Assembly (NCBI GenBank): GCA_014529385.2
Contig: CM043951.1
Span: forward strand, 112,824,469 to 112,888,468
Source: Adiantum capillus-veneris
Taxonomy: Eukaryota; Streptophyta; Polypodiopsida; Polypodiales; Pteridaceae
Length of the DNA: 64,000 nucleotides
Reading direction: 5' to 3'
Part shown: in pieces, positions 1-9,613 of the stretch
Layout: each line of letters starts with the position of its first letter
How positions within the stretch are numbered: the first letter of the stretch is position 1
Translations under genes and position numbers: made by a program
Notes under the pieces: model-generated
Databases searched by the model: none
Told to the model about the DNA's origin: nothing
Seen by the model: only the letters and a program-made list of their open reading frames with translations

Positions 1-813
1 TGGAACTCACGCTTACACTTTGAATCATGTGACCTTACAAAAAACCTTCACATGGGTAAGAGAATTCATGATAACATTGGTAGTCAAGGGTGTCACCATT
101 TTTGTGTGCATGGAGCAATGGCAAATCCACTTTCAAATCCAAGAAAGAACCAACATTCACTGCACAAAACAAGCATGAGAATATTTTAACTAGACTAAAA
201 GTCCATGCTCAAAATAAGGATTCATATGAAGTCAATACGATACACATTGAGCCCACTATTCACATAGTTAAGGATTACATGGTGATCGTGTGTGCTAAAT
301 TTAGTACCCTCATGAAAGTATAAGAAGCACTTGATGGGCTTCCTATCTAGAATGTCATCACTTTGAACGCCTTGATTGCATGATGCACTCAACATGGCTC
401 TAGCAAGGAAGCACACTAGATGCAAAGGAAATGATTCTCTCCAAATGTATCGGTGGCCTTAGATCATGATCTTCTATAGAAACATGTCTAGCTTAGCAAT
501 GCATTAATTGCAAAACACACCGAACACGTGGGAAGAAATCTTTGGGTCATTTTAATTGTATATGAATGAAATGCCTTTTGCCAAATGCAATCACCACTGC
601 TTGCACCTTGAAGGCATGTCGCCTTATGCAGACCTGCACATGGGTGACAAAATTCACATTGAGATCAAGGGTTTCTAGAGAAACATGTGTGCTTGGTAGT
701 CCTTTTATCGATATGTATATCCAAATGAGGTGGCCATACAAAAGCACATAATGTTATTGATGAAAATTCTATCAAAATTTTCATTTCTTCGAACACGTTG
801 TTGGGCGCATTTC
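1..813 (+). pseudogene. Decayed pentatricopeptide repeat (PPR) gene, left copy
   Basis: Host PPR proteins bind organellar RNA through tandem motifs of about 35 residues; this copy is not functional. PPR-like words appear in several frames: GKRIHDNIGSQG near 54-90, KDYMVIVCAKFSTLMK near 272-320, NVITLNALIA near 352-382, then PNAITTACTLKACR near 580-620 and SPFIDMYIQM near 697-727. The frame changes repeatedly and stops interrupt it, so it is a pseudogene. The last recognisable piece, an N-LLGAF-like stretch, runs up to the start of the Ty3 LTR at 814, so the element appears to have inserted into the PPR sequence. The matching downstream half was not found on the far side of the nested elements. 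The family assignment is fairly secure; the subtype (P or PLS) cannot be read. Confidence 0.7.
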
Positions 814-1713
814 TGACACCCCGTTTTTTGTAAATTTGTACATATGGACATGATGTCCGATGTCAAAAGGGCGTGTGGGCTTTCTTTTTGTGGGTTTTTT
901 AGCTTGCTTTAGCAAGCACATGTACATGCACTGCAAGTTGCTAGTCTTGTGACAGCTGTCGGGCTACTGTAAGTGCCTGTGAGTGAGTTTTTTGAAGTGA
1001 GACTTGTATATAACTTAAACTCATGTACAAACTTAAAAAATTTCAGCCAAAGATCATAAATTTTCAGGTTTTAGGTCGTTGTGTCTCCTTGGTGCTCTTG
1101 GATGCAGGTTTTTTGCCCCGACTAGCCTTCTCTACGTGTAGTCATGTTGGGACAGCTTTTTGTTCGCGTCAATTTTGCTCATGGCATCGTATGGAATCAA
1201 TTTTGGTCATCTTCAGATTTCTCGCTAGTCATTTTTCAAGCTTTCTCTCAAGCTTTAAAGTGCCCCAATTGGAGTCGTGCTCTTCAGGTTACGACTAGTT
1301 CTCTGCAGGGTTATGGCTATAGGGTTATGGCTATGGCAGCCTAGTGGTAAATTGTGTGTAGACAGATTCGGAGGGCATGTATCTATGAATTGTGGAATTG
1401 ATGTTGAATTTATGGGTTTGTGATGCTTGATTGTGAAATGAGAGGCTCTTTTATTCATCTTCATTGGTCGGAGTGTGCTGTAAATCCGTGCTTTGATAGG
1501 GTTTTGCTCCTGGACATAGTCTCTTGGGTGGGCGACGGCCCTGGACATAGTCTCTTGGGTGGGCGACGGCTAGTAAATTCCCAAGGGTCTACTCCTATTG
1601 GACTTGTGGTGTTTCAAAAGGATTTGGCAAAGCTTTTTGTGTCTTGTATTTCTCTTTCAACGCTCTTGGGTGACATCACTATAGAGGTGTTTCAGTTTGC
1701 TTGTTTCCCAACA
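814..1713 (+). repeat. 5' LTR of Ty3/gypsy element 1
   Basis: The proposed LTR begins TGACACCCCG directly after the PPR remnant and ends CCCAACA six bases before the primer-binding TGG. Its length (about 900 bp) suits the family. No second copy is present in the window, so the left edge rests on the TG start and on the point where PPR similarity ends. It contains a short direct duplication of about 37 bp (GACATAGTCTCTTGGGTGGG at about 1513 and 1550). Confidence 0.6.
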
Positions 1714-1719
1714 GTGTTT

Positions 1720-1737
1720 TGGTGCCCGCCACCGAGG
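1720..1737 (+). promoter_or_regulatory. Primer-binding site of Ty3 element 1
   Basis: TGGTGCCCGCCACCGAGG follows the LTR end, in the position where reverse transcription is primed. Its start resembles the equivalent sites of the elements at 14077 (TGGCTCCCCCACGGAGGA) and 16330 (TGGTGCCCCCACTCAGGA). The cognate tRNA was not identified. Confidence 0.55.
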
Positions 1738-1777
1738 AATCTCTTCAAGTTACCTTCAGCTTATAGGTTTTGAAGAC

Positions 1778-2335
1778 ATGGCGTTTAATTTTCCGGAGTT
1801 TATTGGGAAATCAAATGAAAGTTCCAAAGCTTGCCTTCTTGCTGACAAGCAAGACCCATCGTTGGTGCTACGAATCTTCTACTTCTGTTTGAAGGGAGAT
1901 GCTAGGGAATGGTTGGAAGGCTATGAAAATGAGCTACAATCAGCCCAACCTCCTCAAGTTATGACTTATGAAATGGTACGGCATGCTTTTCTTACACACT
2001 TTCAACAGGTGGAAGACCCACAAAAGGTATGGCAGTCTATTCAAGGCTTAGTACAAGATGAAGGCCAAACCATAGAAGACTTTGTCAAGGCATTCAATGC
2101 GTTCTGGGAAAAGTGGTGTACATCTTTGGGGGCTGAAATTACTCCAGCCATGTTGAAGAAGGACAGGTTTCTTGCAAGCTTGAGGAGGAACCTACGCTTG
2201 AAGGTAGAGCTTAAGCAGCCAAGGACCTTTGAGGAGGCAGTTGAAATTGCAAATAATAAAGAGTGGAAAGCAGAGCGTCTTCATCAACTTGGAATCAATG
2301 TCGACCCAAAGCTTGAAGTTATAGCGGTAGAGTAA
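1778..2335 (+). pseudogene. Ty3 gag (capsid) region, element 1
   Basis: This is a Retrotrans_gag-type capsid region starting MAFNFPEFIGKS at the ATG at 1778. Family-typical words follow in order: LRIFYFCLKGDAREWLEG, then FLTHFQQVEDPQKVWQSI, TIEDFVKAFNAFWEKW and FLASLRRNLRLKVEL. The capsid would package element RNA in the cytoplasm. The zinc knuckle CYNCGE lies about 230 bp downstream. It is part of a fossil element and not a host gene. Confidence 0.8.
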
Positions 2336-3242
2336 CCAAGGGTCCTCGTCAGGGATCCAAGTTATGATCAACAAGCTTCTCATGATGTGAATACCTTTCG
2401 CAAGGAGATGCAAGAATCTTAGTGTAGGTCTTATGAAGAATCTTAGTGTGCATGTGATGGGAGGTGGAAGAGGTCAGAGTTATGGATATGGACGTGGTTA
2501 TGGAAGCAATGAGGGTTATACAAGTGGTAGAGGAAGAGGCATGGCTGGAAGAGGGGATATGTTTCAATGTTACAATTGTGGTGAATAGGGTCATAAAATC
2601 CCTCAATGTGACAAGCCAAAGAGAAGGGGTGGCGACATGTTTCCTCTTCCTCCACAAATCCCTTCTCGAGCTGAAGATTATGGTATTGAGATTAAAGGGG
2701 AAGCAGGACCAAGTGGATTGACAGCAGAAGAGAAGGGAAAAACAAAAGTGGTAAGCATAATCCGTTTGTAGAATAAAGAGGATGATTTGGGAGCTATGGT
2801 CATGCCTACAGGTAAGAGGGTTACAAGAGATCATGACATGAGTGATGCAAGTCCCAGCCATAAAAGAGGGAAACAGGTTGAAACAGGTACAGGTAAAGAG
2901 AAGAAGAAGAGAAAGCCCAGGAAACATTACAATCCATCTAACTTTCCTTTGGGAGAAGGGCAACCAAATTATAGTTTAAGGGCTGATTTGGTGGGTAGAA
3001 AGGATGATGTTACCTTTGGGAAACTCATGGAGATGTGTCCCAAGTTAAAGAGGCAATGGAAGCACGTAGTCAACCCCATGAAGAAGAAGCCTACAAGGGG
3101 GTCAGTGAGAGTCCTATCTTTGAATGAGCTACCTGATATATGCCCTACTATGGATGCATGACATAAGAGGAAGTGCATTGGAGAGGCTTATATTGATGAA
3201 GGTGCATAGGTATGTGTTATTATTCAAGCTTGTGTATCAAAG

Positions 3243-3643
3243 TTGGGACTCAACATGGTGAAGAATTCAGGTTTTCGCATAAAGCTTGCCAACCAATCAA
3301 GGGTAAGGTGCTTGGGGGTTGTAAACGACTTGGAGGTGGATGTATTTGATGTTCAAGTGCTGGTCAATTTCCATGTTATGCCCGCAGGTATTGGTGCTTT
3401 CCCGCTCATCCTTGGAAGACCATGGTTACAGGCAACCAAAGCTATACAGGATTCAGGACATGGTACCATCACTCTCTACAATAGAAGGGGTGATAAGAAA
3501 AGGTTTTACATGGATAGAAAGAAATCTTTGGATGGTGATTTTGATGATAAAAGTGATAAAGAAGAGTACTCAAGTGAAGAAGAAGACAATGGGGATGATG
3601 GCAGTGAAGTGGACGATAGCAGCGATAGTGATCTAGATGTTTC
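3243..3643 (+). pseudogene. Ty3 aspartic-protease region, element 1
   Basis: This stretch reads as the protease domain that would cut gag and pol. Visible words are SGFRIKLANQSRVRCLGVV, VLVNFHVMPAGIGAFP and the strong ILGRPWLQ motif near 3407-3430. The same combination is seen in the remnants at about 32780-32960 and 57350-57640 (minus strand). The acidic tail read downstream passes into the copia LTR at 3644. Confidence 0.7.
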
Positions 3644-4378
3644 TGTTAGGAAATAGATAACTGAGTAGACTACTTAATGGAGAGAGATAGATTTCACACA
3701 CAAGAGATTATAGAGTAGAAAGAGACAGAGAGAGATAGTACACACGATATACGTGGTTCATCCAATGTGGGCTACGTCCACGGAAAAGCAGCCACTCAAT
3801 CGCTTTAGTACTTCAAAACAAGAAGTAGTTTACAAGGGGATTATACCCTTAATAGAGCTCCCGCCTTGCTTCACTCTCACAACCTCACACCCACCTTGTT
3901 GCATCAACTTCACACTATATGAAATGTGTGTAGAAATGGCCTCCTTTTATAGGCCAAAAGGGCTGCCCTCTCTCATGAGAGGTAGCCATGTGTAGCCGCC
4001 CTTGTGTAGATAAGTCCAAGTCGGACCCTCCAATCCGCCCATGTGTGGCCACCCTTGAGAAGACAAGTCTGCTTTTGAATTCGGCCACCATTGACTTCCG
4101 ACCATTGACTACCGGCCATCGGCCAACCGGTGGTTGTTTTCCGACCACTTTCCGGCCGCCGTCGGGCCATAATATTCCGACGAGGGAAAAAAAAGGTCTC
4201 GGGGGCTTCCGTCCCCAAGGCCCCTAAAGTTGCCCCTGATTTTTGGCCGTGAAAATATTGGTTTCCGGCGAGTGATTTTTCTTTACGCACGATGGCTTCT
4301 CCTCATAATGGGGGCCTTACAATTGTGCGCTTTTACCACATAAAATTACAAGGGGTAAATCACGCTCCATACTTAACA
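3644..4378 (-). repeat. Copia LTR A (3' LTR of body 1)
   Basis: This is a full-length LTR from TGTTAGGAAAT to TACTTAACA, with the short terminal inverted repeat TGTTA/TAACA. On the element's strand it is preceded by the polypurine tract AAGTGGGAGAT (4379-4391 region). It is nearly identical to LTR C. Confidence 0.9.
3943..3953 (-). promoter_or_regulatory. Candidate TATA box in copia LTR A
   Basis: On the minus strand the sequence is CCTATAAAAGG, a good TATA consensus inside the LTR and oriented toward the retroelement. The same site is present in LTR C at 9165-9175. No start-site evidence is available. Confidence 0.45.
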
Positions 4379-6016
4379 ATCTCCCACTTAGAGACTGATC
4401 TCCAAACCAAACCTGTGTGACTGCTTTCCATTCTGGCTTCTTATCCTTGAATGCCGATTAAAGATGAGCAAAAGCTCAACTTCTCCTTGTTGACCACCTT
4501 TGTAAACATGTCTGCAGGATTTTCACTTGTATGCACCTTTCCTAGCTTTAGTTGTCCCTCTTCCAAAAGAGTGCGTATGAAGTGATATCTCACCTCAATG
4601 TGCTTTGTCCTTGAATGAAAGGCTGAGTTCTTTGCAAGATGGATAGCGCTTTGTCTATCACTGTACAAGACACAATTGTCTTGTTTGAATCCAAGCTCTT
4701 CTAAGAATCTGTGAAGCCAACGAATTTCTTTGCTTGCCTCCGTCATTGCTACATACTGATTTGCTTCCGTGGTAGAAAGTGAAATCACTTTCTGCAGCTT
4801 TGAAGCCCAGCTTACTATTGTGCCTCCAACCGTGAACACACAGCCAGTAGTGCTCCTTCGAGTATCTTTGTCACCTGCCATATCTGCATTAGCATACACT
4901 TCTAAAAAAATATCAGTTCCTTTTACATACCTAAGTATCAACTTCACAGCTTGCCAATGCTCTTTACCTGGGTTGTCCATGAACCTACTCACAACTCCCA
5001 CTGCATGTGCAATGTCTGGCCCTGTGAAGACCATAGCATACATTAGAGAACCTACCGCTGCAGCATATGGAACTTTAGACATATAGGCTATCTCCTCTTG
5101 TGTCTTTGGACACATATCCTTCGTTAGACTAAAATGACCAGCCAAAGGTGTAGAAACTGGTTTTGCATTTTGCATTGCAATCCTTTCTAGTATCTTCTTG
5201 ATGTAATCTTGTTGAGATAGCTTTATTGTCTTCTTCGTCCTGTCCCTTGATATTTTCATACCAAGTATCCTCTTTGCAGCACCTAAATCTTTCATTGAAA
5301 AAGATTTAGACAGCTCCTCTTTTAGGTCTTTGATGTCCTTCATGTTAGCACTTGCAATCAACATGTCATCAACATACAACATTAGGATGATGAATTTCCC
5401 ATCTCCCAAATTCTTCGTGTAGACGCAGTGATCCGAGTTGCATCTTGTGAATCCATGATCCAACATCCATCGATCAAACTTCAAGTACCATTGTCTCGAT
5501 GCTTGCTTTAAAACATACAATCTCTTCTTTAATCTGCAAACCATTTTCTCCTTACCTTTTACTTCATACCCCTTTGGTTGAAGCATGTAGATTTCCTCCT
5601 CTAAGTCGCCATGAGGGAATGCCGTATTTACATCCATTTGCTCAAGATTTAGATCATGAGCAGCCACAAGGCTTAAGACAAGCCTAATTGAGTTCATTTT
5701 TGTAACAGGAGAAAATATTTCATTGAAGTCAATACCTTTCTTTTGAGAAACCCTTTTACCACAAGCCTAGACTTGTACCTTTTCTTCCCACGTTCTTCTT
5801 CCTTCACCTTGTACATCCATTTGTTTTGAAGTGCCCGCTTACCTTTAGGCAACTCAACCAGCTCCCATGTTTGGTTGGAATGTAGTGAGTCCATCTCCAC
5901 TTGCATGCTCTTCGTCCATTCTTCTTTGGATTCATGTTGCATAACTTCTTCGTATGATTCTGGTTCTCCAGAATCTGAGATCAAGAGATGGTTGAAGGAA
6001 GGAACAAACCTTTCTG

Positions 6017-6481
6017 TGTTAGGAAATAAGACATAGCTAAATAGATAATTGAGTAGATTACTTAATGGAGAGAGCCAGATTTACATACATGAGATTATAG
6101 AGTAGAGAGAGAGAGAGAGAGAGTACACACGATATACGTGGTTCACCCAATGTGGGCTACGTCCACGGGAAAGCAACCACTCAATGGCTTTAGTACTTCA
6201 AAACAAGACGTAGTTTACAAAAGGGATTATACCTTTAATGGAGCTCCCGCCTTGCTTTACTCTCACCACCTCACACTCACGTTGTTGCATCAACTTCACA
6301 CTCTAAAATGTGTGTAGAAATGGCCTCCTTTTATAGGCCAAAAGGGCTGCCCTCTCTCATGAGAGGTAGCCATGTGTAGCCGCCCTTCACGCATAATGGC
6401 TTCTCCTCATAATGGGAGCTTTACAAATGAGCACTTTTACCACAGAAAATTACAAGGGTAAATCAGGCTCCATACTTAACA
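6017..6481 (-). repeat. Solo copia LTR B nested in body 1
   Basis: A 465-bp LTR of the same family (TGTTAGG start, CTTAACA end) lies inside body 1, with no second LTR or body attached. It is flanked by TTCTG (6012-6016) and TTATG (6482-6486), a 5-bp target duplication with one difference. The aligned stretch of body 2 around 11280 runs through without an LTR, which confirms a later insertion followed by LTR-LTR recombination. Confidence 0.82.
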
Positions 6482-8826
6482 TTATGGAGGTCTACTTGCT
6501 CTTGTAGATCTTCGCGGAATAGGTTGAGGATCCTCATTTTCTTGATGTTGTTGCACATTGTCACTGTTTCCAGTCCTTGAGTCTTCAATGTCCTCAAGCT
6601 CCATGTACTCATCACCTGTTTCTTTTGTTTGTTTTCTTTCCAAGTAATCTTTGTACATATTTTGTTCGTTAAAAATTACATCCGTACTCCTTAAGATTTT
6701 ACCATCTTCAGGATTCCATAGGGGATACCCAAAGTCACCTTCTCCATAGACAATGAAGAAACATTTTTTGGACTTTGCATCTAGCTTTGATCTTAGGCTT
6801 CTATCTATGTGCATGAAAGCCACACACCCAAACACTTTGAGAAATGTATAATTCACCGGTTTACCTGTCCATGCCTCTTCTGGAACTCCCCCATCCAATG
6901 CCGTTGAGGGTTACCGATTGATTAAGTACACAGACGTACTTACACCTTCTGCCCAAAGCTCAAGCAGTAGGCCAGCATGTAGCCGCATGCTTCGTGCTCG
7001 CTCCATGATTGTCCTGTTCATCCTTTCCGAAATCCCATTTTCTTGAGGTTTCCTTGGGGTTGTGCTTTGCCTCTGAATGCCATTTCTAGCACAAAATCTT
7101 TCAAAAGCTTGGCTGCAATATTCACCTCCATTGTCGGATCTGAGGCATTTAACCTTGGTACCTGTTTCATTCTCCACAAAGGCTTTCCACCTTTGAAATA
7201 TGGAAAATACACCGGACTTATTCTTCATGACATAAACCCATGTTTTTCTAGTCGCATCGTCTATGAATGTTACATAGTACAATGAGCCACCAAGTGATGG
7301 TGTACTTGCAGGACCCCAAACATCAGAATGAACCAACTCAAGTTTTTTATTTTTATTTTCATTTCCTGTTTTTTGAAATTTTACCCTCTTTTGTTTAGCA
7401 TAAACACAATCTTCACAGAACTCTAAGTCCACTTCTTTCAAGCCTGATAGAAGCTTCTTTGTTTGAAGGATTGGCATTCCTTTGGCACTCATATGCCCAA
7501 GTCGGTAGTGCCACACCGCATTGTCAACTTCTGTAGTTGCTGCACAAGATGAAGGTTGCGTGCTAACAGTACACAAGTAAAGTGTACCGACTTTTTCTAC
7601 CTTGGCAACCACCAAAGATCCCTTTGAGATCTTCCACCGTTTGTTTCGGAATGCAATGTTGTGACCTTCATCGTCCAATTGTCCTGTAGAGATCCAGTTT
7701 TTCCAAAGAGAAGGAACATGCCTAACATCTTTAAGCTTCCATTCATTTCCGTTAGAAGTTTTGACAGAAACTGTACCTTTGCCGACAATCTCACAAGCTT
7801 TATCATATCCTAAGTATAAATACCCAATATTACCTTTGGTGTAATCTTGAAAATATTGCTTGTGTGGTGTCGCATGGAATGAAGCCCCGGAATCTACTAT
7901 CCAGGAATTAGACACATTGTCTAATGAGAGAATTAGAGCATCTTGCTCTACTTTACCTGCCACATTGGCCTTAATGTTGGATTGTTGTCTTGAGACTCTG
8001 TCTCCTTCTTCTTCTTGGACCAACAATCCTTCTTGACGTGGCCCTTCTTGCCACAGTTCCAACATTCAAGAACTAACTTTGTGCGTGACTTGCTCTATCT
8101 TGAGCGATCACTACCCTTTTGGTTTTTGAACCTCTCCTTAGGCCTTCCTCTTGTTTCCACTGACAATGCAGCACTTGATGTTTCTCCTGCATGTGCTTCT
8201 CCTTCGTACTTCCTCGCTTAGGAGAACACCCACAACATCATCAAACTTAAGAGTATTTGTGCCAGAAATAGAATTACTTACAGCCATCACAAGGCTGTCA
8301 CAACTATCCGGTAGAGATAATAGTATAAGGAGAGCTTGCACTTCGTCATCAAAATTTATTTTCACCGATCGAAGTTGACTTATGTTTGTGTTAAAGTCAT
8401 TTAGGTGTTCTGCAACTGAACCATTCTCTGCCATCTTTAGATTGAACAAGCGCTTCATAAGAAATACCTTATTGGATGCCGATGGTTTCTCGTAGAAGTC
8501 GTCAAGTGACTTCATTAGGTCCTCCGTGGTCTTCATCTCCAAAACATTAAAGGCCACCGTTGACGCTAAGCTTAACCGGATTGTTCCCAGTGCCTTTTGA
8601 TCAAGGACAATCTAGGCTTCATCTGCCATTGTTGCGGTCTTCTTCGCAAGACCGCCTAGTGGCAAATAGAGGTCCTTCTGGTAGAGATAGTCTTCAATCT
8701 GCATCTTCCAATGATGGTAGTTTTTGCCATTAAACTTCTCAATCTTGAGCTTCCTTTCCTCCTCCATATCTCCCACTCAATTCAAGGAATCCTTTCCTTG
8801 AGATAATTTAGCTACGAGCAAACCTT

Positions 8827-8838
8827 GCTCTGATACCA
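8827..8838 (-). promoter_or_regulatory. Primer-binding site of copia body 1
   Basis: On the minus strand this is TGGTATCAGAGC, complementary to the 3' end of initiator methionine tRNA, as in most plant copia elements. It sits four bases inside LTR C. Confidence 0.85.
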
Positions 8839-8842
8839 GTTG

Positions 8843-9613
8843 TGTTAGGAAATAAGACATAGCTAAATAGATAACTAAGTAGATTACTTAATGGAGAGAG
8901 ATAGATTTTACACACAAGAGATTATAGAGTAAAGAGAGAGAGATAGAGAGAGAGAGAGAGTATACACGATATACGTGATTCACCCAATGTGGGCTACGTC
9001 CATGGGAAAGCAGCCACTCAGTGGCTTTAGTACTTCAAAACAAGAAGTAGTTTACAAAGGGATTATACCCTTAATAGAGCTCCCGCCTTGCTTCACTCTC
9101 ACCACCTCACACCCACCTTGTTGCATCAACTTCACACTATATGAAATGTGTGTAGAAATGGCCTCCTTTTATAGGCCAAAAGGGTTGCCCTCTCTCATGA
9201 GAGGCAGCCATGTGTAGCCGCCCATGTGTAGATAAGTCCAAATCGGACCCTCCAATCCGCCCATGTGTGGCCGCCCTTGAGAAGACAAGTCCGCTTTTGA
9301 ATTCGGCCACCGGCCCCACCGGCCATTGACATCAGACCATTGACTACCGGCCATCGGCCAACCGACGGTTGTTTTCCGACCACTTTCCGGCCGGCGTCGG
9401 GCCATAATATTCCGACGAGGAAAAAAAAAAGTCTCAGGGGCTTCCGTCCCCAAGGCCCCTAAAGTTGCCCCTGATTTCTGGCCGTGAAAATTTTGGTTTC
9501 CGGCGAGTGATATTTCTTCACGCACGATAGCTTCTCCTCATAATGGGGGCCTTACAAATGTGCGCTTTTACCATAGAAAATTACAAGGGGTAAATCACGC
9601 TCCATACTTAACA
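8843..9613 (-). repeat. Copia LTR C, shared by both bodies
   Basis: This is a full-length LTR (TGTTAGGAAAT to TACTTAACA). It is at once the 5' LTR of body 1 (primer site at 8827-8838) and the 3' LTR of body 2 (purine tract at 9614-9625). A candidate TATA box matching the one in LTR A is at 9165-9175. Confidence 0.88.

Larger units (their letters stand above)
814..3643 (+). mobile_element. Ty3/gypsy element 1 (LTR, gag, protease part), interrupted by copia array
   Basis: Plus-strand Ty3/gypsy fossil of Tat-like type. Parts: 5' LTR 814-1713, primer-binding site from 1720, gag from 1778, zinc knuckle near 2563-2640, a basic gag-protease linker near 2787-3161, and an aspartic-protease region 3243-3643 with the ILGRPWLQ signature. 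The linker words TFGKLMEMCPKLKRQW recur in modified form in the elements at 31300 and 55985, so the three belong to one lineage. The copia array starts at 3644; no reverse transcriptase or 3' LTR of this element is visible in the window. It is broken (several breaks) and older than the copia array it contains. Confidence 0.8.
4379..8842 (-). mobile_element. Copia body 1 (gag, protease, integrase, RT, RNase H)
   Basis: Read on the minus strand from 8842 down. Gag (UBN2-like) lies at about 8770-8138 with FNGKNYHHWK-like and KSLDDFYEKPSASNKVFLMK words. Protease with DSGASFHATP is near 7890. The GAG-pre-integrase region has WHYRLGHMS near 7510, and the integrase core has HSDVWGPAS, FIDDATRKTWVYV and LRSDNGGEYC between about 7350 and 7100. 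Reverse transcriptase with LMLYVDDMLIAS is near 5370, and RNase H / C-terminus with SLSTTEAN, LYSDRQSAIHLAKN and KHIEVRYHFIR lies between 4800 and 4580. The domain order PR-INT-RT-RH is diagnostic of Ty1/copia. A solo LTR of the same family is inserted between integrase and RT. It is broken (several breaks). Confidence 0.88.

Noticed and set aside
7043-7285. Plus-strand open frames across the copia array (also 4769-5086, 8151-8378, 12935-13162)
   Set aside because: They are mirror frames of minus-strand copia coding sequence and recur only because the bodies are duplicated.
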